58,484 nucleotides of DNA from contig NZ_JACBXD010000050.1 of the NCBI RefSeq assembly GCF_013870525.1, positions 1 to 58,484 of the forward strand, in the 5' to 3' direction. This DNA comes from Amycolatopsis pittospori. GTDB taxonomy: Bacteria; Actinomycetota; Actinomycetes; Mycobacteriales; Pseudonocardiaceae. A model generated the notes under the pieces. The model ran no database searches, was not told the origin of the DNA, and saw nothing but the letters and a program-made list of their open reading frames with translations. The position numbers and the translations under genes are program-made. Of this stretch, positions 41,481 through 50,173 are shown piece by piece; the stretch's first letter is position 1, and the number at the start of each line of letters is the position of its first letter.

Positions 41481-42114
41481 ACGAGGACAGGGCCGACGGG
41501 ATCGGGATGTCGCCGCCGATGACGTCGAAACCCTGATTCTCGGTGAGAGGCTCTTCGAGCGTGGCGACCATGACGGCGGCGACGTCGGCGCGGGAGACCC
41601 GGCCGGGTTCGAGGTGACCGGCGATCTTGACGTGCCCGCTCGGCTGGTCGTCGGTGAGCGTGCCGGGGCGGACGATCGTCCAGTTCAGGCTGGAGCGGCG
41701 GAGAACACTGTCGGAGATCTGCTTCGCCATCAGGATCGAGCGCACCAGCCGGTCACCCTGATCCGGCGAATCGGCGAACTGCGCGGAAAGCTGCACGAAC
41801 CGCGAAACGCCCGCCTTCTCGGCCGCGCGGATCGCGGTGATCACGCCGTCACGATCGACGAGGTCGACCGACGCCTGATCCGGATCGGGCGCACCGATCG
41901 CGCTGATCACGACCTCGGACCCGACGAGCGCCTCGACGAGGTCTTCCGCGTCCGCCGTGACGTCCGCGACCACGGTCTCGACGCCGAGCCCCGCGACCTC
42001 CTCCGCACGGCGACGGCTCCGCAAACCCGCCCGCACCTGATGTCCCCGCCCCCGCAGAAGCCGGACCACGTGAATCCCCGTACGCCCCGAAGCACCCAGC
42101 ACTGTGACCCGCAT
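41473..42114 (-). CDS. NAD(P)-binding Rossmann protein, SDR-a5/NmrA-like
   Basis: This 213-residue protein has the nucleotide loop VLGASGRTGIHVV at 5-17 and VISAIGAPDPDQASVD, and lacks the YxxxK of classical SDRs, as in the atypical SDR5/NmrA group that senses redox or binds NADPH. An SD-like site is weak. The frame extends upstream into the palindrome at 42161-42208, so the ATG at 42114 is preferred. It stands alone, convergent to CGNR. The function could be flavin reductase-like or regulatory. Confidence 0.8.
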   Translation of the reverse strand: MRVTVLGASGRTGIHVVRLLRGRGHQVRAGLRSRRRAEEVAGLGVETVVADVTADAEDLVEALVGSEVVISAIGAPDPDQASVDLVDRDGVITAIRAAEKAGVSRFVQLSAQFADSPDQGDRLVRSILMAKQISDSVLRRSSLNWTIVRPGTLTDDQPSGHVKIAGHLEPGRVSRADVAAVMVATLEEPLTENQGFDVIGGDIPIPSALSSFS

Positions 42115-42160
42115 GACACCGAGTCTGCCCGAAAGCGGCGGCCCGTGCCTGGTCACGCGG

Positions 42161-42208
42161 GGTCGTGAGTGGCGATTCGGGTTAGAACCCGAATCGCCAC
42201 TCACGACC
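42161..42208. terminator. perfect palindrome at the end of the dpp operon
   Basis: 23-nt arms (42161-42183 and 42186-42208; core CGTGAGTGGCGATTCGGGTT) surround only AG. It begins 37 nt after the dppF stop. The same palindrome with the loop CT stands at 48388-48433, on the far side of the operon. Confidence 0.85.
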
Positions 42209-42244
42209 AGCTGTACCGAACGGCGACGTAACCCTCGATACCAG

Positions 42245-43363
42245 CTAGAGGATCTCGGCGGCCGAGCCCACGTCCGGGAGTCCGCCGATGTCGGGGTTCA
42301 GGTCCCCGGCCTCGACGAGTTCCGCCTTGACCTCGTGCGGCCTGATCCGCCCGTCGCGGATGTCCTCCGCGTAGTGGCAGGCCACCCGGTGCCCGGCGCC
42401 GATCTCCCGCAGTTGCGGGCGGTCGGTGTCGCACAGGCTCTGCTGCCGCCACGGGCACCGCGTGTGGAACCGGCAGCCGGACGGCGGCCGCGCCGGCGAG
42501 GGCAGGTCGCCGGCGAGCAGGATCTGCTCCCGGTTGTCCTCCACCGTCGGGTCCGGCACGGGGATCGCCGAGAGCAGCGCCCGCGTGTACGGGTGCAGCG
42601 GGTTCTCGTACAGCGCGTCCGCGTCGGCTTCCTCGACGAGCGAGCCGAGGTACATCACGCCGATGCGGTCCGAGATGTGCCGCACCACCGCGAGGTCGTG
42701 CGCGATCACCAGATACGTCAGGCCGAGCTTCTGCTGCAGGTCTTCCAGCAGGTTGACCACCTGCGCCTGCACCGAGACGTCCAGCGCGGACACCGGTTCG
42801 TCGGCGACGATCAGGTCCGGCTCGACGGCCAGTGCGCGCGCGATGCCGATGCGCTGACGCTGACCGCCCGAGAACTCGTGCGGGTACTTCCGCAGCGAGG
42901 ACTCCGGAAGCCCGACGGCCGCAAGGAGTTCACGCAGCCGCTGGGCGGTGGCCTCCTTGTCCTTGTCGAGACCGTGCGCCTTCATTCCTTCCAGCAGAAT
43001 GGATTCCACCGACTGCCGAGGGTCCAAACTGGACATCGGGTCCTGGAAGATCATCTGCATCCGGCGGCGCGCCTTGCGCAGGTCCTCGCCCTTGAGCCCG
43101 GCGACGTCCGTGCCGTCGAAGACGACGTTGCCGTTCGTCAGCTCGGTCAGCCGGAGGATCGCCCTGCCCAAAGTGGACTTCCCGCAGCCGGATTCCCCGA
43201 CCAGGCCGTAGGTCTCGCCCTTGCGGATGGCCAGATCGACACCGTCGACGGCGTAGACGTGCCCGACCGTCCGGTCGACCACGATGCCGCGTTTGATCGG
43301 GAAGTGCACCTTGAGGTCGTTGACCTCCAGGAGCACTTCCTGCGGCGGTACCGTGTGCGTCAT
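42245..43363 (-). CDS. dppF: oligopeptide/dipeptide ABC transporter ATPase, DppF/OppF type
   Basis: This 372-residue ATPase has Walker A GESGCGKSTL at about 57-66, the signature FSGGQRQRIGIARALA and Walker B LIVADEPVSALD. The C-terminal extension carries the four cysteines (CRFHTRCPWRQQSLC and ACHYAE) typical of the OppD/F domain. Its ATG overlaps the dppD stop (ATGA). It is the last gene of the five-gene importer operon and would energise peptide uptake as a heterodimer with DppD. Confidence 0.93.
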   Translation of the reverse strand: MTHTVPPQEVLLEVNDLKVHFPIKRGIVVDRTVGHVYAVDGVDLAIRKGETYGLVGESGCGKSTLGRAILRLTELTNGNVVFDGTDVAGLKGEDLRKARRRMQMIFQDPMSSLDPRQSVESILLEGMKAHGLDKDKEATAQRLRELLAAVGLPESSLRKYPHEFSGGQRQRIGIARALAVEPDLIVADEPVSALDVSVQAQVVNLLEDLQQKLGLTYLVIAHDLAVVRHISDRIGVMYLGSLVEEADADALYENPLHPYTRALLSAIPVPDPTVEDNREQILLAGDLPSPARPPSGCRFHTRCPWRQQSLCDTDRPQLREIGAGHRVACHYAEDIRDGRIRPHEVKAELVEAGDLNPDIGGLPDVGSAAEIL

Positions 43364-44355
43364 CGGGCCCCTCCTCGTGCGGCCACGGCCGGGATCACCG
43401 GGTTGTGGCAGCGCAGCAGCCCACCGCGATCGGGGGTCAGCTGCGGTGAAACCTCCCGGCACACGCCGAGAGCGTTCGGGCAGCGGGGCGCGAAGGCGCA
43501 GCCGCCGTCCCACGGGATGTTGTCGGATACGGATCCCCTGATGGGAATCAGTTTCTCGCCGCGGCCCGCGTCGAGACGCGGGATCGAGGCGAGCAGACCG
43601 TGCGTGTACGGATGCCGCGGCTCGGCGAACAACGCGTGCCGTTCGGCGCGCTCGACGATCTTGCCGCCGTAGAGCACGTTGACCTCGTCGCAGAGACCCG
43701 CGACGACCCCGAGGTCGTGCGTGATCATGATCAGCGCGGTACCGGTGTCCTGCACCAGATCCCGCAGCAGCGCGAGGATCTGCGCCTGGATCGTCACGTC
43801 GAGCGCGGTGGTCGGCTCGTCGGCGATGAGCAGCCGCGGACGGCAGGCCAGCGCGATCGCGATCAGCGCGCGCTGCCGCATTCCGCCGGAAAGCTGGTGC
43901 GGGTACTCGGAAAGCCGCCGCGACGGGTCGGGGATGCCGACCTTGTCCAGCAGATCGATGGCCTCTTTCGACGCCACCTTGCGCGACATCCCGCGGTGCC
44001 GCTCCAGCACCTCGGTGATCTGCAGCCCGATCGGGATGACCGGGTTCAGCGAGGACAGCGGGTCCTGGAACACCATGCCGAGGTCACGACCCCGGCGGTC
44101 CCGCATTTCCTTGTCCGACAAGCGAAGCAGGTCCGTGCCTTCGAACGACACCGAACCGCTGACGTGGTTGCCGCGTTTCGCGAGCAGCCGCATGATCGCC
44201 AGGGAGGTCACGGACTTACCGCAACCGGACTCGCCGACGAGACCGACCGTCTGGCCGGGCTCGACGTCGAAACTGACCTCGTCCACCGCGGTGAACGGCT
44301 TCTCGCCACGTCGCTGGAAGACGACTTTGAGGTCGCGGACTTCAAGGAGTGCCAT
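43360..44355 (-). CDS. dppD: oligopeptide/dipeptide ABC transporter ATPase, DppD/OppD type
   Basis: This 331-residue ATPase has Walker A GESGCGKSVTSLA, signature LSGGMRQRALIAIALA, Walker B LLIADEPTTALD and the oligo_HPY cysteine cluster at the C terminus (CAFAPRCPNALGVC, then LLRCHNP). It lies 6 nt downstream of dppC and overlaps dppF. Together with DppF it powers the DppBC permeases. Confidence 0.93.
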   Translation of the reverse strand: MALLEVRDLKVVFQRRGEKPFTAVDEVSFDVEPGQTVGLVGESGCGKSVTSLAIMRLLAKRGNHVSGSVSFEGTDLLRLSDKEMRDRRGRDLGMVFQDPLSSLNPVIPIGLQITEVLERHRGMSRKVASKEAIDLLDKVGIPDPSRRLSEYPHQLSGGMRQRALIAIALACRPRLLIADEPTTALDVTIQAQILALLRDLVQDTGTALIMITHDLGVVAGLCDEVNVLYGGKIVERAERHALFAEPRHPYTHGLLASIPRLDAGRGEKLIPIRGSVSDNIPWDGGCAFAPRCPNALGVCREVSPQLTPDRGGLLRCHNPVIPAVAARGGAR

Positions 44356-44361
44356 GGTCGG

Positions 44362-45297
44362 TCACCGCCTGTTCTTCGGATCGAGGGCTTCCCGCAAGGA
44401 CTCGCCGAGCAGCGTGAACCCGAGCGCGACGATGATGATCGCGATGGCCGGGTAGTAAGCGAGCTCGGGGCGGATGTCGAGGAACTGCCGAGCGCTGCGG
44501 CTCAGCATGATGCCCCATTCCGCCCGGTTCGGGTCCGGGTCGCCGAGACCGAGGAACGACAGCGCGGCCGCCTCGAGGATCGCGGTCGCCAGGGTCAGCG
44601 TGGCCTGCACGATGACCGGGCCGAGCGAGTTCGGCAGCATGTGCCGCAACACGATCGAACCGCGTTTGACGCCGAGCGAAGTCGCCGCGAGCACGTGGTC
44701 GCTGCTTCTCTGCGCGAGCATCGAACCGCGCAGCAACCGCGCGAAGATCGGCACGCCGACCATCGACACCGCCACGATCACGGTCCACTGGCTCGGCTTC
44801 TGGAACAGCGCGGCGACCGAGATCGCCAGCAGCAGCGAAGGCACCGACAGCATGACGTCGACCAGGCGCATCAGCACCGTGTCGACCCAGCCGCCGAACG
44901 CACCGGCGAGACCGCCGATGATCATGCCGACCACGACGCCGATGATCGTGGCGAGCACACCGACGAGCAGGGTGTTCTGGGCACCGACCAGCAGGCGCGA
45001 GAGGTAGTCGCGGCCGAAGTCGTCGACACCGAGCGGGAAACCGGCCTGCGCGCCCGGGATGATGCCCTGGCCGAGGATGACCTCGCTCTGCAGGTACCGC
45101 TCGTAGGGGTCCTTCGGCGCGATGAACGGCGCCAGGATCGCCACCAGGATGAACAGGCCGGTGATCACGGCGCCGGTGATGGCCACCGGGCTCCGCAGCA
45201 TCCGGCGCAGCGCCTCACCGCCGAGGCTGTGCCCCTTCGCCGACGACTCGGCGAGCCTGTCGATCGGCTCTTTCTTCTTGTTCAGCAATGTGTTCAT
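44362..45297 (-). CDS. dppC: oligopeptide/dipeptide ABC transporter permease, DppC type
   Basis: This 311-residue permease has a cytoplasmic N terminus, a first helix at about 38-60 and five more helices in the BPD_transp_1 domain (about 105-300). The EAA-loop region AATSLGVKRGSIVLRHMLPN contacts the ATPase. The N-terminal OppC-N region with LGVDDFGRDYLSRL identifies the C-type permease. ATG overlaps the dppB stop. It is co-transcribed with the importer genes. Confidence 0.93.
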   Translation of the reverse strand: MNTLLNKKKEPIDRLAESSAKGHSLGGEALRRMLRSPVAITGAVITGLFILVAILAPFIAPKDPYERYLQSEVILGQGIIPGAQAGFPLGVDDFGRDYLSRLLVGAQNTLLVGVLATIIGVVVGMIIGGLAGAFGGWVDTVLMRLVDVMLSVPSLLLAISVAALFQKPSQWTVIVAVSMVGVPIFARLLRGSMLAQRSSDHVLAATSLGVKRGSIVLRHMLPNSLGPVIVQATLTLATAILEAAALSFLGLGDPDPNRAEWGIMLSRSARQFLDIRPELAYYPAIAIIIVALGFTLLGESLREALDPKNRR

Positions 45298-46295
45298 CGG
45301 ACACGCACCCTCGGGTCGATGAGCCCGTACGAGACGTCGACCAGCATGTTCACCAGCACGTAGACCAGCGCGCCGAACAGCAGCAGCGCCTGCAGACGCG
45401 GATAGTCACGCCGTTCGATGCCTTCGGCGAGCAGGAAGCCGAGGCCGCGGAAGTTGAACACCCGCTCGGTCAGCACGGCGCCACCGAGCAGCGCGCCGGT
45501 CTGGAGACCGATGACGGTGACCACCGGCAGCAGCCCGTTGCGGAGCACGTGACGCCGCCGGACGACCGGCTGGGTCAGGCCCTTCGAGTTGGCCGTGCGG
45601 ATGAAGTCCTCGTTGAGCACGTCCAGCACCGACGCGCGGGTGATCCGGACGATCACCGCGAGCGGGATGGTGGCGAGCGCGAACGCGGGAAGGATCAAGT
45701 GGGTGATCGCGTCCCAGGCGGCGTCCCATTCCTGGGTGATGATGCCGTCGAAGACCGCGAAGCCGGTGACCGTGGTGGCGTCGAGCCCGGCCATCTGGCG
45801 GCCCTGCGAAGGAAGTCCCAGCGGGGCGGCCAGCACGTCCTGCATCATGTAACCGAGGAAGAACACCGGCACGGCGACGCCGACCAGCGAAAGCACGATG
45901 ATGACGTTGTCGACGGCCCCGCCGCGGAACCGGGCGGCCAGGTAACCGAACGGGATACCGAGGCCCACCGCGATCAGCATCGCGCAGAAACCGAGTTCGA
46001 GAGTGGCGGGAAGGAAGTTCCCGATCTCCGACATGACCGGCTGGGCGGAGACCAGCGAGTTGCCGAAGTCGCCGGTGATGGCCCGGCCGAGGAATTTGAA
46101 GTACTGGACGAAGATCGGATCGTCGAGGCCGAGAATCCGGTTGAGGTCGGCGATCTTCTCCGGGGTCGCCTTGTCACCCAGGAGGGCGCCGGCGGGACCA
46201 CCGGGCAGTGACCGGAGCCAGGCGAAGATCAAAATGGACAGGATCAAGAGCGTCGGTATCGCTTGTAGCAGCCGACGCACGAGAAAACGGAGCAC
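45294..46295 (-). CDS. dppB: oligopeptide/dipeptide ABC transporter permease, DppB type
   Basis: This 333-residue permease starts VLRFLVRRLLQAIPTLLILS, the classic DppB N terminus, and has about six helices with the EAA loop ANSKGLTQPVVRRRHVLRNG near 235-255. GTG at 46295 follows an AAAGGAA site; the longer frame upstream carries no family sequence. It is separated from dppA by an intercistronic hairpin. Confidence 0.92.
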   Translation of the reverse strand: MLRFLVRRLLQAIPTLLILSILIFAWLRSLPGGPAGALLGDKATPEKIADLNRILGLDDPIFVQYFKFLGRAITGDFGNSLVSAQPVMSEIGNFLPATLELGFCAMLIAVGLGIPFGYLAARFRGGAVDNVIIVLSLVGVAVPVFFLGYMMQDVLAAPLGLPSQGRQMAGLDATTVTGFAVFDGIITQEWDAAWDAITHLILPAFALATIPLAVIVRITRASVLDVLNEDFIRTANSKGLTQPVVRRRHVLRNGLLPVVTVIGLQTGALLGGAVLTERVFNFRGLGFLLAEGIERRDYPRLQALLLFGALVYVLVNMLVDVSYGLIDPRVRVR

Positions 46296-46332
46296 GTGCG
46301 TTCCTTTGTTGCCAGCCCGGGAATGGGCCGAA

Positions 46333-46360
46333 GGGGGCGGGTGCGGTAGCACCCACCCCC
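46333..46360 (-). terminator. intercistronic hairpin between dppA and dppB
   Basis: GGGGGCGGGTGC (46333-46344) pairs with GCACCCACCCCC (46349-46360) around a 4-nt loop with one mismatch. It starts 20 nt after the dppA stop. Partial termination or mRNA protection here would explain higher binding-protein than permease levels, as in other peptide importers. Confidence 0.7.
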
Positions 46361-46380
46361 TGCGACTCAGTGGTGGTGGA

Positions 46381-48054
46381 TCAGTTGACCGTGACGGTGT
46401 AGAAGCGCTCGTCGGTCAGCGGGCTGGCGACCAAGCCCTTCACCTTCGGGCCGACGACGATCGCCGGGGGGCCGTAGGAGATGGGGATGGCGGGCAGGTA
46501 GTCCATGATCTGCTTGTTGACTTCCTGGTACGCCTTGGTGTGCGCCTCACCGGCGGGGGCGGCGTCGGCGGCGGAGAGGGCGTTGAACAGCTCGGGGTTG
46601 TTGAACCCGAACTCCGCCTTCTCACGGCCGAAGAACGTGCCGACGAAGTTGCCGGCGTCGTTGTAGTCGCCGGTCCAGCCGAGCAGGTGGACGTCCTGCT
46701 TGCCGGCCTTCTGGACGTCGTCCTTGTAGCCACCGTTCCACGGCTTGGCGATCGCCTCGACCTTGATGCCGATGGCCTTCATGTCCTCGGACAGCGAGGT
46801 GAAGATGTCGGCGGGGTTCGGCATGTACGGCCGGGTGACCTCGGTCGGGTAGTAGAACTTCAGCGTCATACCCTCGGCGCCGGCCTCCTTCAGGAGAGCC
46901 TTGGCCCTGTTGATGTCATACGGGTACTTGGTGACGGCGTCGTTGTAGCCGTCGATCGCCTTCGGCACGAACTGCGTCGCGGTCTCGGCACCCTCGGGGA
47001 GCTTCGACTTCACGAACTGGTCGCGGTTGAGACCGTAGGCCAGCGCCTGGCGGACCTTGAGGTCCTTCAGCTTCGGGTTGTTCTTCTGGTTGATGCCCAG
47101 GTACAGGATGTTGAACGACGGGCGGATGAGCACCTGCTCACCGTCGTTGCGCAGCAGGCCGTAGTCCGCGGGCGACGGGTAGTCGAAGCCCTGGATGTCG
47201 CCGGCCTTCAGCGCCTGCTTGCGGGCGTTCTCGTCCGGGATGACCTTGAAGACCAGCTTGTCGAGCTTGGCCGTCTGGGTCGGCGAGTCGGTCGCCTTCG
47301 ACAGCGTGATCTCACCCTTGGCCTGGTCCCAGCTCTCGAACTTGAACGGACCGGTGCCGGTCGGGTGCGCCGTGGCGTACTCCGGGTAGGAGAACGAGTC
47401 ACCGCTCTGGGTGACGTTGTCGGCGTTGTACTTCTTCAGCGCGTCCGGGCTCTGGATCGAGAACGACGGCAGCGTGAAGGCCGCCGGGAAGGCGCCCTTG
47501 TTCTTGTTCAGGTTCAGGATCGCGGTCGACTCGTCCTTGGCCTGGCAGTCCTTGAACACCGGGGCGCCGGAAGCGTCACCCTCGTTCTTGGCGAAGCCCT
47601 CGAAGACGTCGCCGTAGTAGATCATCTGGCTCTGGGCCGCCGCGCCCTTCATGTTGAACATGCGGTTGAAGTTGAAGCAGACCGCTTCGGCGTTGAACGG
47701 GGTGCCGTCGTGGAACTTCACGCCCTTCTTGAGGCTGAAGGTCCACGTCTTGCCGTCGTTGCTGCCTTCCCACTTCTCCGCGAGGCCGGGCTCGAGGTCC
47801 GCGGTACCCGGCTTGTTCATGATCAGGGTGTCCATCATCTGGCGGATGATGCGGAAGGTCTCACCGTCGTCGTTGAAGAGCGGGTCGAACGTCTTCGGGT
47901 TACCGGCGGCACCGAAGACCATCGTGCCTCCGGAGCCACCCCCTGCGCCTTCTTCACGCTTCGAATCGGCACAAGCGGAAATGGAGACCGCGAGTGCGCC
48001 GGCAAGCCCGATCAGGGCCACACGGCGTGCTCGGGTCACCCGCAGTTGCTGCAT
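46381..48054 (-). CDS. dppA: peptide-binding lipoprotein (SBP family 5) of the ABC importer
   Basis: This 557-residue solute-binding protein has a signal peptide with lipobox ISAC (C28) after LIGLAGALAVS. The family-5 core follows, including the conserved WTFSLKKGVKFHDGTPFNAE and GYNDAVTKYPYDINRAKALL. It would bind di- or oligopeptides outside the membrane and deliver them to DppBC. An AAGGGG site precedes the ATG. It is the first gene of the operon and the likely target of the repeats upstream. Confidence 0.92.
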   Translation of the reverse strand: MQQLRVTRARRVALIGLAGALAVSISACADSKREEGAGGGSGGTMVFGAAGNPKTFDPLFNDDGETFRIIRQMMDTLIMNKPGTADLEPGLAEKWEGSNDGKTWTFSLKKGVKFHDGTPFNAEAVCFNFNRMFNMKGAAAQSQMIYYGDVFEGFAKNEGDASGAPVFKDCQAKDESTAILNLNKNKGAFPAAFTLPSFSIQSPDALKKYNADNVTQSGDSFSYPEYATAHPTGTGPFKFESWDQAKGEITLSKATDSPTQTAKLDKLVFKVIPDENARKQALKAGDIQGFDYPSPADYGLLRNDGEQVLIRPSFNILYLGINQKNNPKLKDLKVRQALAYGLNRDQFVKSKLPEGAETATQFVPKAIDGYNDAVTKYPYDINRAKALLKEAGAEGMTLKFYYPTEVTRPYMPNPADIFTSLSEDMKAIGIKVEAIAKPWNGGYKDDVQKAGKQDVHLLGWTGDYNDAGNFVGTFFGREKAEFGFNNPELFNALSAADAAPAGEAHTKAYQEVNKQIMDYLPAIPISYGPPAIVVGPKVKGLVASPLTDERFYTVTVN

Positions 48055-48426
48055 CTGGCACCCCTTGAGGAGAATTTCGGTGTTTAGTCACCGTCCGGTC
48101 GGTCGGAAACTCGAACTCCGCGGACGATCGGTGTGCTCGCCGACACTAGCGGGAACTCGGCCCGCACTTAAGCACGCGAGGTTACGATCGCGCTACACGA
48201 AGGCCAATACGACCGCAAAGTGTCGGCAATTCCGGACGGAGCGTAATCAATTCCGGACCACTAACGCGCAGAGTGCCGGGTCACTAACACAAATGGGTGT
48301 CCACCACTAGCCTCAATGGGTCACTGACAGAAGTGGACAAACACCGGCCGAGTAGCCAGAGCGGCGGTTGCGGCCTGGGTCACGGTGGTCGTGAGTGGCG
48401 ATTCGGGTTCTAACCCGAATCGCCAC
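48055..48426. other. dppA upstream region with spaced short repeats
   Basis: No gene is supported here. CAATTCCGGAC occurs twice (48227-48237 and 48248-48258), 21 bp apart. CACTRRC occurs four times (48259-48265, 48282-48288, 48305-48311, 48322-48328) at spacings of 23, 23 and 17 bp. These lie 170-275 nt upstream of the dppA start on the same face-spaced pattern as multi-site regulator binding. The right end holds the palindrome at 48388-48433. Confidence 0.7.
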
Positions 48427-48433
48427 TCACGAC
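48388..48433. terminator. perfect palindrome overlapping the stop of the kinase-like gene
   Basis: 22-nt arms (48388-48409 and 48412-48433) surround CT. The kinase-like TGA (48427-48429) lies in the right arm. The sequence is the same palindrome as 42161-42208, with the complementary loop. Confidence 0.85.
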
Positions 48434-48933
48434 GTGACCACGCGGTCCGCCGCCGCCCGAGTTCCGTCGACGGCGAACCAGCCCCGTTCGAACCGCTGCC
48501 ATCGCCGCAGTTCCGTCCGCGATTCCTCGCCGTCCCGTCCGGTGGCGCGGTCCAGGCGTTCGGTCTCGCTCCCGCCGTCCAGCCAGATCAGCGAGGACAA
48601 CGACGACCGCATCCGTGCCCGGCCGCTGGAAACGCCTTCCAGCACCAGAATCCCGGGGACGTCGATGGTGACTTCTTCACCGGGAGCGGGCTCACCACCG
48701 GACCAATCCACGCGGCGGTACACCCCGGGCCTGCCCGCGCGCAGCGGTTCCAGGACACCGGTTTCCAGTCGCGACCACCACGAAACGGGTTCGTCCCAGG
48801 TGGCGAATTCGTCGGTGCTGACCAGGGCGACCCGGATCCCGCGCCCGGCGAGATCGGCGACGACCTTCCCGGCCAGGGTGGATTTCCCGGAGCCGGAAGG
48901 CCCGTCGATGGCGAGCACGCGGACGGCGCCCAA
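48427..48933 (-). CDS. P-loop nucleoside/uridine kinase-like protein
   Basis: This roughly 168-residue protein has Walker A GPSGSGKST near 11-19 followed by LAGKVVADLAGRGIRVALVS, and a TDEFATWDEP segment like the substrate site of uridine kinases. It ends at a palindrome that contains its stop. The start is uncertain: TTG at 48933 is the best available in frame, but residues upstream (LIDAVLAAPPRL) look coding although no start codon precedes them. Nucleotide or other sugar phosphorylation is possible. Confidence 0.65.
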   Translation of the reverse strand: MGAVRVLAIDGPSGSGKSTLAGKVVADLAGRGIRVALVSTDEFATWDEPVSWWSRLETGVLEPLRAGRPGVYRRVDWSGGEPAPGEEVTIDVPGILVLEGVSSGRARMRSSLSSLIWLDGGSETERLDRATGRDGEESRTELRRWQRFERGWFAVDGTRAAADRVVTS

Positions 48934-48962
48934 CCTCGGCGGGGCCGCCAGAACGGCGTCGA

Positions 48963-49400
48963 TCAGCGTGCGCGTGCGGTGCTCACTTCGGGGAGCCCTT
49001 TGACGTTGTCGGGAGCCGCTGTCTTCGCTTCGAGAGCGGCGACGCGTTCTTCCAGGTCACGGTGGGCATCGGCGAGTTCGCAGCGAAGCAGCGCGATCTC
49101 CTCGACAGAAGTCCGGACCTCTTCTTCGAGATGTCCGACCTCGGTCGAAAGATGCAACGCGACCAGTGCGAGCACCACACCGGCCAAGAGGAATACGAAG
49201 TTCGACGGTGTTTGGACGCCGGTTACGCGCGCCAGGAAATCGGCGGCCTGCGGAACGAGTGCGAGCACCACGACGCCGAGAGAGAGGACGAGCCAAACGC
49301 CCGCGTACTTCTCGCGCAGTTTCCGCCGTCGCATCATCTCGAGGACGGCGAACAGCACCAGACAGGCGACGACGATGCTGAGAATGCGCCAGCCGTCCAT
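48963..49400 (-). CDS. DUF2304-family membrane protein
   Basis: This 145-residue protein has a short N-terminal helix (about 5-22), two further helices (about 33-52 and 66-86) and a C-terminal coiled coil (EVGHLEEEVRTSVEEIALLR). DUF2304 genes regularly follow GT2 glycosyltransferases of the polyprenol-phosphate type, and here one lies 12 nt upstream, so it likely forms a complex with or anchors that enzyme. The ATG is supported by an AAGGAG site. Confidence 0.8.
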   Translation of the reverse strand: MDGWRILSIVVACLVLFAVLEMMRRRKLREKYAGVWLVLSLGVVVLALVPQAADFLARVTGVQTPSNFVFLLAGVVLALVALHLSTEVGHLEEEVRTSVEEIALLRCELADAHRDLEERVAALEAKTAAPDNVKGLPEVSTARAR

Positions 49401-49412
49401 GAGCAGCTCCTT

Positions 49413-50156
49413 TTACGCCGAATCCGACGAGTCGACGGCGGGGCGGCGGCGCACCAGCGCCAGCAGCAGGGCAAGTCCGGCGCGGCCGAGGTAGACGGCC
49501 GACTTCACCGGCGAATGGCTCGGTGTCCCACCGATCCGTTCCCGCATGATCACCGGGATTTCCTTGATCTTCAGCTCGGCGCGGATCGCCATCACGAGCG
49601 ATTCGACCGTGTCGCCGAGGTATTCGGCCGGGTAGTACGAGGCGAACAGTTTGATCGCCTTCGGGCCCATCGCCTTGAACCCGGAGGTCACGTCGGTGAG
49701 CTTGGTCTTCCCGAGCCGGGAGAAAACGAACGAGAGCACGACCATCGCGTATTTCCGCGGGCCGCTCGCCTTGTACGAGCCCTTGCCCGCGAACCGCGAA
49801 CCGATCGCGATGTCCGCGTCGTCGAGCGCGTCGAGCAGGGCGGCGACCTCGTCGGGGTCGTGCTGGCCGTCGGCGTCCACCTGGACGACGACGTCGTAGC
49901 CGCGGGCGGCCGCGTACCGGAAGCCGGTGCGCATCGCCCCGCCGACGCCGAGGTTCACCGACAGACGGGCCACTTCCGCACCCGCGGCGCGGGCGAGCTT
50001 GGCCGTGTCGTCGGACGAGCCGTCGTCGACCACCAGCACGTCCATCCCCGGCAAGGACTGCTTGACCTGGGAAATGACCGCGCCGACGGTGGCCTGCTCG
50101 TTCAGGGCAGGCATCACGATGAGTACGCGACGGGTGGTCACGGACGTACTGGACAC
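49413..50156 (-). CDS. GT2 glycosyltransferase, polyprenyl-phosphate-sugar synthase-like
   Basis: This 247-residue GT-A enzyme has VIVMPALNEQ-type N terminus (LIVMPALNEQATV), the first acidic motif VVDDGSSDDT, and QVDADGQHDP, the DxD-like metal site of DPM1-type enzymes. A C-terminal helix (about 225-240) may touch the membrane. It would transfer a sugar from a nucleotide donor to polyprenol phosphate. It is followed by DUF2304 and preceded by the DUF6541 membrane protein, a GT-C-like candidate acceptor. Confidence 0.88.
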   Translation of the reverse strand: MSSTSVTTRRVLIVMPALNEQATVGAVISQVKQSLPGMDVLVVDDGSSDDTAKLARAAGAEVARLSVNLGVGGAMRTGFRYAAARGYDVVVQVDADGQHDPDEVAALLDALDDADIAIGSRFAGKGSYKASGPRKYAMVVLSFVFSRLGKTKLTDVTSGFKAMGPKAIKLFASYYPAEYLGDTVESLVMAIRAELKIKEIPVIMRERIGGTPSHSPVKSAVYLGRAGLALLLALVRRRPAVDSSDSA

Positions 50157-50173
50157 TGGATCACTCTATCTTC

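Noticed and set aside
42245..48054. Siderophore or nickel transporter instead of peptide importer
   Set aside because: The binding protein is family 5 with the peptide-type core and both ATPases carry the oligo_HPY cysteine cluster; nickel transporters share the family but nothing here points to metal.
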